A stretch of 64,000 nucleotides of DNA from Nilaparvata lugens (Eukaryota > Arthropoda > Insecta > Hemiptera > Delphacidae), in NCBI RefSeq assembly GCF_014356525.2, contig NC_052518.1:9035021-9099020 (forward strand), written 5' to 3'. The notes beneath the pieces were generated by a model, which saw only the letters and a list, made by a program, of their open reading frames with translations, was not told the DNA's origin and ran no database searches. The translations under genes were made by a program, and so were the position numbers. The stretch's first letter is position 1, and every line of letters starts with the position of its first letter. This document shows, piece after piece, positions 39,401 to 48,400 of the stretch.

Positions 39401-42400
39401 CCAGTCACTCAAAGTAAGTAGAATCCAAGTCAGATAGACGTGATAACATTATTTCAATTCTCGAAACGTCAGATTGTATTGTAAGTAATTGAAGAGTACG
39501 TATATTGATGAGGGAGGGGAATCACAATAAACTCGAATTTAAGTTAAATGTGATAGCGTAATCAGAAATTCAGATGGTATAATAATGAAAATGTAGTTCA
39601 AGAGTTCTCGAAAGTGATGTTTTGGGTGGGAGAGTTCAGAGCTCACGATAGTGTTGCAGTGGCTGGGAGACATTGGGTCTCGTCCGGTGAATGATTATTC
39701 CAATAACGGGAAAAATCCTAGCTACATAATGTTTTTGTTAGTTTTTAATTATTCTCATTTTTATACAAATAGATGTACTGATTTTTTAAGTTCATTTATT
39801 TTGCTTGTTAATTGTCAGTGTTATGAATAAATTTCAATTTCAATTATACAGTTTTGAGTTTTTAATTAATGAAACATGAGAGATTTGGAATGAACTTGAT
39901 TTTACAGTGTATTTTTTAATAGTGTGACATTTATGTATTGAGTTTGTAATTAATAATCTATGAAAGATTTGGAATGAACTATTTGAACCTTGACTTTGAT
40001 TGGTTGGTGTATTAATTGCTAGGCTACCAAGGCTTGCTTAACCGAGACAGGATCCTCAAAAAGGTATATAGCTACTATCAAGCCTGTCATTAGATAAGAG
40101 ATAGTCGAATAATTGAGGAGCTCTAGAAATGTCGTTCAAATCATGGCAGTCGGTAATGACCGCTGATCACCCGCCAAGCATGCGCAATGAAGCTTGTAGC
40201 TTGATATAAACGCAGTGTACATAACGAGATGGCTTCTGGTTTGCATTGTTTGGGGTGGCAGTCAGGGGCCATCTCGTTATGCGCTATTTTTAGCTGAAAA
40301 ATCTTGTTTGACAGCTGTGATCACCAACTACATAAAATTGAATCAAATCTCTTTCATTTTGACATCATACAATAATACACTTTACATTATGATTTAATTT
40401 TGCAGACTTTAATCCTTTATTAGAACCTAGTGTACTTGGATTCAAAAACAAGATGAATTCCGTTAACAATCAAACAAAATCATCATCTGTCATTGGTCTA
40501 AATCAAAATACACAAGTGAGGATTTTTGACCACCGTCTGAGGGCTACTCTTAAAGATATGGTATTTGACTGCTCTTGGAGGAATTACCCTCACACACAGG
40601 CAATCGGTCACAGCTGTTTAAACAATATTTTTGTATTTCATTCTTCATTTGTCTGCAATTAGTTGAGATGCAAATAAGATGCAGTCTTTGCCGACTACAA
40701 AGATCAGAATACCACATTAAATAACACAGGGTTTTATTTATGTTTTTGTTTTATTACATTTAGGGTTTATTTCGGTTGGTTCGTACAAAGATTTCCTATA
40801 TAATAACTGCATGATGACATGATACTGTGAAACTCGACGATTTTAATTTTGTTAGTTAGTAGAAGATTCTTAATGTGTAGCTCCACAATAAGTTTTTTAC
40901 TCGAATATTTCAATAAGATTAAGCTTATTTTACACCACCGTAGCGTAGCTTCAAATACGTCATTTGAAAGACGAAAGAAATGTTTATCTACTTTACTTGT
41001 TAAACTACGTTATTCTAATTCTGTGAAATTTAGTTATTTATGATATCTATTTTCAATTGAAGAATTTTTTGTTTTTTGAAGTGTAAATTGTTATTTTAAT
41101 GAGTGATAAAAGCTTAACCTAGATTTCGATTTGGGCTGTAGTATAAATTTGAAAAGAAACAATTTTGGGCATAAGCCTGTACATGACTAAAAAATACCCC
41201 GGTTTGAAACGGACAGCTTGATTAACATTATGGTATGATAACATTGGATGCGTTTATGGGTGCAATTGCACGTGAGATCATGCATGAGCCGAGAAACAAA
41301 ATTTGGAAAGAGCCATTGAAACATGTTGTGTCTTTACCTGCTCATCACACTGAACGCAACCAGCAAGTGCACTCGTTCAGTGTAAGTGTTCTAGATTTTT
41401 CTCTCATCTGCGCGCTTGGTAATGCATGACCACGCGTGTACTTGCACATATGTGTATCCAATGTGATCATACCATAATGTTAATCAATCTGATATGCAAC
41501 ACCTGATATCTGAGTGCCCACAATACTAATATCACGGAGGGCTCACTAAAGTTCATGCTGCTGGAGATTGATTGATTGATTGATTTGTATTATGATGTGC
41601 TAGGTCTCGATAGACCCGTTGCACTAAACAACAGTACAATACAATACAAATAAACAAGATACAACAGTATTCCTACTACAAATAAAAACAGTTAACTGTT
41701 GGAAGTTAAAATAGAATCAAATTAGATAATATAAATTATAAGTAGATATAATAAAGATAATGTTATGAAAAAGAGAGAGGAGTGAATGAAATAAGGAGAA
41801 GAGTAAGAGAGATGAGAAAGAAGAAGAAGGAAAGATGAAATAAAAGCTTATTCAATTCTAAAAAAGAGAAAGAAGAGAAATTGAAGATATGATATGAATA
41901 TGAATCAATTCAATTCTTGTCTACACCTGCTTCTGAGCCAATTCAAGAAATATGATTTATAAATGTTGTTGAATGAATGAAAATTCATGAATACATTACA
42001 TAAAAATTATTTGATTTCCCAAGCAGACCGATATAGATGGAATAGAAAAGATTAAAAATAATAATAATAATAATAAAATAAAAATAAATAATAACTAAGA
42101 ATAACAAAAATATACTCTCACTGATCAATTTATTTTACCGGTCTATGTACTTTCAAATTAATAATAAATTTATCGAGAAGAGGCTTGTCAGTGGCTCCAG
42201 AACATACTTGAGTCTATAAGTATTTTATTATCATTGACCTTGGCCTATGAATGAATATGCATAAGTATATCCAATGTGATCATACCCTTCAATTTTCCTA
42301 CACAATCATCTGAAACTTGGAGATTCTGTTAAATCGATCTCGACAACTTTTACTTCCAACTGCTTAGAGATTGCACAAAGTCAATGTAAATTGAGCATAT

Positions 42401-45400
42401 TTGATGATGGATTCAAATAATCTGAATACATGAATGAATAAATAAATAAATGAATGAATGAATGACTGACTGACTGAATAAATGAATGAATGAATAAATC
42501 AATCAATCAATCAATCAATGAATGATTAGCTTACATCATCACTCTGGCGAAACACACTGATAGCTTCGTCAGTGGGAACAAAGACAGTCATATTTTGGGC
42601 ATCTAGTTTCTCATCCAGGCCAGTTTTTCGCACCAACGCATCGAACATTAATGCTCCCATATCTGTCAGCACATCAGTCACTGGCTTTTCCTCAACTGAA
42701 AATAAATCAAATTCAAATTCAAATATTCTTTATTCCATACAAAATACAGATTAAATTGTAATACAGAGCATGTTTACTGGAATACCCCTACAAGACTATT
42801 CGTCTGAGTGTAGGGGGTTGAAATAAAATAAAATATTAACAAACAAACAAATGGATAGCAATTGATACTACCAATGGATAACAGACATTCTCATGAATAC
42901 GATTTCAACAAATATGAATCTAATCTTGTATTATGCAGAGTGTCACGAAAGGTGTAACAGCCGAAAACCATAGGTTCTACATTAAATTTGCAGCAAAATA
43001 TGACTAATTTAAATTTTTCATACATCGACCTTAGTTTTCGAGATGTATCGATTTTTCGATATTTTTGAAAAACGTAGGAAATTATTAGGCAAAATCTAAT
43101 TCTGATATGGTTGGAATGAGGAAGAAATTTCCAATAAATAATAATAAATAAATAAATGTTTATTCCCAAAAAAAACTTTAACTATTGAATCAATTACAGA
43201 AAATATTAGATCACACAATTACCAAACTTTTTCTCATTTTTGGGTTTTGCACCAACTTAACTGTACCACAAACCTGTGGTTTGAGGACAGGACGGGTTAC
43301 CACTTGTAAAATGTAATATAAAACAAGATAGATAAAACATTAGATAGTTTACAATTACATACAATAGTTAGTTACAATAAAAATTTCTTATAATGTGTCC
43401 TCTACTTGTTTAGTGTTCTCTGTGTGGAAATTGACCTACTCCACTATGGCGTATCATGTTCTAGAGTAGTTTAGATTCATATAGCTTGTTCCTTTTTTTG
43501 AACTTTTATGAGTGTTCAAACTGATTGAAATTTAGCTTTAAACTGGATGAATGTACTCTTTCAACTTTGAGCGTTCATTAAAAGCTCAGAAACGCCAAAA
43601 ATGAACAAATTATTTATTATTTATCTATTTATTTATTTATAATTTTTACAAAGTAGCACTGATTGGGAGAGAAAAACTGAGGATACTCCTTGTACTATTT
43701 CTCTCCCAAATTTAGATAACAAGTCCGAAATAGGGTTATGGTTTCACTTTTCTAAAATTTAGTGCAGTTTCACTAAAAAACAACGAAAACTAAGAATTTT
43801 AAATTTTGACGGTCAAAAATAGAATAAAAACCAAAAATATCACACTCAAATCACCATTAATTGGAACATTTTTCCGTAATTTTGACAAAATTTAGAGCCA
43901 GAAAAAACACAACTCACTATTCAGAACAGCTGATTATTCATTTAATTATATGCATCTCATTGAAAATGTCTTCCTCTTTCGAACCATATCCTTGGAATTC
44001 GATTTTGAATGGTTGTTTTCTAGTTATTGACGTTTTAAAAATATCGAAAAACCGATCTCAAAAACTTGGGTCGATAAAAGAAACTTTATGTGTTGCAAAT
44101 TTTATTTAGAATCAAGGTGAAATAAAAATGAGCCACATAATTTATTTGAACTAAACTTGAGTTTCAATGCAAAATACCACTGAAGAAGATGCCTTAGTGC
44201 ATTGAAACTTAAGTTTGGCTCAAAAAAATTATGTGGAACTGACAATATCGTTTTTATTTTACCTAAATATGGAGAAATTCCATAATATCTCTCACTGTTC
44301 ATAGTGTGAATTTTGATGTAGAATCTATAGTTTTTGACTGTTAAATATATTGTGGAACACTCTGTAGTGACAAATGAGTAACAAAAAATTTATATCAATA
44401 GATAAGAAAAATTCTGATGAAATAAAATACGATTTTCACAAATATGAATCAGAAGGATGGCGGATGACAGAGGCATGGAGAGTTGCTGCCAACCAGCCCA
44501 ACGGCTAAGATAAGATAAGATATCCATTTATTCAACACAGTATATCATACAGTACAATATAATAAACAGTTGAAAATCGTCAAAAATATATAATCTGGAA
44601 ATTTAAACTGACACCAAAAATTGAACTGAGATAGTTAGAACGATGTGCCTTTACTTGTATTTATACAACTTGTGAGTGTCAATATGTACTAAGGATTACA
44701 GAATTCGTTTACTCTATAGTAAGCCTTTGCAGCAAGAGAGCTGTATAAACTCTTTTTGAATAAGCTGACGCTCATTGACTTGGACTTCAACTCGGCAAGC
44801 AATTTATTGACCGAGCGAAATGAGGTCTAAGATTCAAGTCGACGGTTTGGCATTTCTCTTTATGTATAAATGTTAAAATTTTGAAATGTTGAAATGTTAA
44901 AATGTTAAAATGTTTGAATGTTTATATGTTGCGCATTTACAGCGAAACGCGGTAATAGATTTTCATGAAATTTGACAGGTATGTCCCTTTTTAAATTGCG
45001 CGTCGGCGTATATACAAGGTTTAAAAATCAGACTATAGAATTGTTCATCATAAATCAGCTGTTAAATGGATTATAAATTGCATGTCATGACGCATACAAT
45101 TCAATATCTCAATGTAACTTGGTAAAACATCAGCAGCTGTGTAGACTATTAATTGCATGCCTCATTGAATGCAATTTTTATGCACTATTAAATCAACTAT
45201 TGATTGCTTGCAATAACGCAAGCAATTAGTAACTAAAATAACATAGTATTGTCTTTCGAACTTTCTCTGCTTTAAACTCGGGCTGTCCTGTTGCCAGTAT
45301 GTCTTGAAGGAGATTAGCTTTTGATGTTAGCATTTTGATACACCAACCCAAACAGTCATTAGCCGTTTTCAAACCGATATCTCGCCGACACGATATACAG

Positions 45401-48400
45401 ACAGGATTTACTCTGATGGACAGTATAAGAGGAGACTGCAGTTTATAACTGCGCGAGGTCTACTGTTCACAGAACTACTAGTCGTATGGATTGGACAACT
45501 TTGCTACTAATAGTTCAGACTATCAAATTTTCTTTTTTCTTTAGGAAATTCTTCTTTTTTCTTTAGGAAGCGACTATTGAATATAAATAAAAATAGAAAT
45601 TCAAGTACCCTTTTTTAAATTGTTTACTCAAAACATGTTTCGGCTATATGATGTCATTATCAAGACATCAGACTATCAGTATAGAGATACTTGATCATGT
45701 TGATGCTGAAAATAACGAAGTTGATAATGTTGTAATCATGTTGATACTGATGTACTGCTAGTAGCCAAACATGGGAAAAACTTTGTTCAAAATTAATGGA
45801 ATCATTTCTATCAGAACTACTAGTTGTATAACTTAGCACCAATGTAAGGAGGAATTTCCTCATATAGTTTTAACCTATGCTGTCTTAAAGCTAGTCTGAC
45901 TCTACTTCTAGTGTTATAATTGTGTACTTTTGCATTTGTGACCAGTTTTGAGATTCGGCTGTTGACTAAAGAAGAAGAATCTAACATTTTATGAATCTAA
46001 ACTTGTATTGTATAAATATGAGGCAATGATAGGAATAATCATACTCGTATAGTGAACAGCCATTTCCGGTACATGCAACACAAAATAAACTTATTATTAC
46101 CTTTGACGCATGTCTGGTTCTTAAAAGTTCTCCTGTATCCATGGCAGCATTGGTAAGTAACGGTATTTGTCTTCGAAAATCCGGGTTCGGTCACACTGAA
46201 AGAATTCATCATTTCATGAAAAAATTGAAATATTAGAATGCATGTTAACAGAAGATTGGAGGGAGAAGGATAGAATGTATCAAGTTTGCAGATGACATGG
46301 CTGTGCTGGCTGAAAATGAGCGCGCAATGAATGATATGTTAAAACATATCAATCACTGTTGTGAAGAGTATGGGATGAGAGTGAATGTGAAGAAAACAAA
46401 AAGTATGGTGATCAGCAAGACTCCAAAGAAAGCAGCAATCAACATAGGATTGCATCACATTGAACAGGTGTCATCATTCAGGTACCTTGGGTGTATGATT
46501 AAAGAGGATATGCGATGTGATTTAGAAGTAAAAGTGAGAATTGCAAGAGCAAAGGAGGCATTCAGCAATATAAGAAGATTGGTGAGTAGCAAAATGCAAA
46601 TAGAACTGCGGAAGAAGATGGCCAAGTGTTTTGTGTGGAGCGTGGCTCTCTATGGAGCGGAAACCTGGACTCTCAGAAAGCAGGAAGAGAAGAGATTGGA
46701 GGCCTTTGAAATGTGGGTGTGGAGGAGGATGGAGAGGATCAGCTGGATGGATAAAGTGAGGAATGAGGAGGTACTGCGTAGAGTAGGAGAGGAAAGGAAT
46801 ATTATGGCAGTGATAAGGAGACGAAAGCGGAACTGGCTGGGACACTTGCTGAGGCATGGCGGACTACTTGTGGAGACAATGGAAGGGACTGTGCAAGGAG
46901 GGAGGGTGCTGGGACGAAAAAGAGTTGGTGGATGATATCAGGGAGGAGGGAAAGTACTCCAAGATGAAGAGAATTGCACAGGACAGAGAGGAATGGAGAA
47001 GGAGGAATCATGTTTAGACCTGCCCTAGGGCAGAACACCAGTAATAGTAATAATGTTAACAGATAAAAAAAAGGAGATTTAATGTATTTTGTGAGTGAGA
47101 AGAAATCTAAAAGTAAGATAATGATAAAGCAACAAAAATGTAACTAGATTTTGAAATATAAACTCTGAATTATCATGTGAGAAAATAATTAAAAATTCAA
47201 CCGAATGAAATTCTAACTTTCATATACACCGTGATTCAAAAAGAATACCACAACTTTGAAAATTGATAACTCTGCAAAGAATAAACGGAGAGTAAAGCAC
47301 TATCTGTCATCGATTCGAGGAAGCTCTGAAGTTTTTTTTAGTTGCTTATTTAGTCCCATTGGCACTCATCTGTCCGTGTCTATTTGAATGAAAACTATCC
47401 GAGGCAATGGATCGGCTGCTAAGCAGCTCGAGACAGAGCACTTCATCACTGGCCTCCAAGAAGCCCTGAGCTCACCCCCTGCGATTTTTTTCTGTGGGGG
47501 TACGTTAAAGATAAAGTGTATCGACCTCCTCTACCAGCTAACATTGAGGAGCTCAAACAAGAAATAACAGCAGCTATAAAAACTGTTACGCCCAATATAC
47601 TACTGAGGGTGTGGAACGAGTTCGAGTATCGTATTGATATCACTCGAGTGTCTGGAGGGGGTCACATTGAACATTTGTGAACTTGTTTTCTAGTGGGGAA
47701 AAACTTATTTTAATACAATCAATTAATAATTATTTTAGTTCAATCGGTGCTGCAATATGGGTTAGTGGTATGGGGAGGAGCGTATGATGTTTTCATGAAT
47801 AAAATTTTTACATTTCAAAAAATGATAATAAAAGCAATTCTTAATAAGCCAAGGGCTTTTTCTAGTAGTGAAACATTTGCCGAATTTAAAGTGATGACAG
47901 TATGTCAAATTTATATAAAGAAACTTCTATACTATGCATGGATGAGGAAGGATGAATTTACAGTGAATAATAACGTTTCTATGTATAACCTGAGAGTTAC
48001 ATCTCATAACATTTATAATATCAACTATTCAGATTTAGTACGAAGACAATTGGGGTATCTTAGCTCAAAAATAATAAATATCATGCCAAATGCATTGTCA
48101 GAATCTCTTTCTAATAGGGGTAGACAGAGGATGGAACAGATAAATAAGTTGGTGATACAAAAATTTTTCTTCGACATCAGTCAAATATTATAATTACTAG
48201 TAGTTTATTGTTAACTTCGATTTTCTGTAGCTTTGATTATTAGTAAATAAATTTTTATATTGTCTAAACAGCTGATACTCTCACTCAGCGGTCAGGGTTT
48301 TGCCCTTGCTGGGTGGTGCCATGTAATTTTAATTTATTTGTAAAATAGCATAATATTATAATAAAATTTTTATTTTGTATTTTGTTTTTTATGGGCAATA

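Larger units (their letters stand above)
42936..44364. mobile_element. Long fold-back element with LINE tails inside
   Basis: Ends CAGAGTGTCACGAAAGGTGT and (inverse) CAGAGTGTTCCACAATATAT, with long diverged arms (ATCGACCTTAGTTTTCGAGA pairs with TCTCAAAAACTTGGGTCGAT). Two minus-strand LINE tails (43143-43470, 43608-43760) and a small hairpin (44120-44245) lie within. Confidence 0.75.

Noticed and set aside
46522..47038. Minus-strand frames over the RTE-like LINE
   Set aside because: Antisense shadows of the reverse-transcriptase frame.
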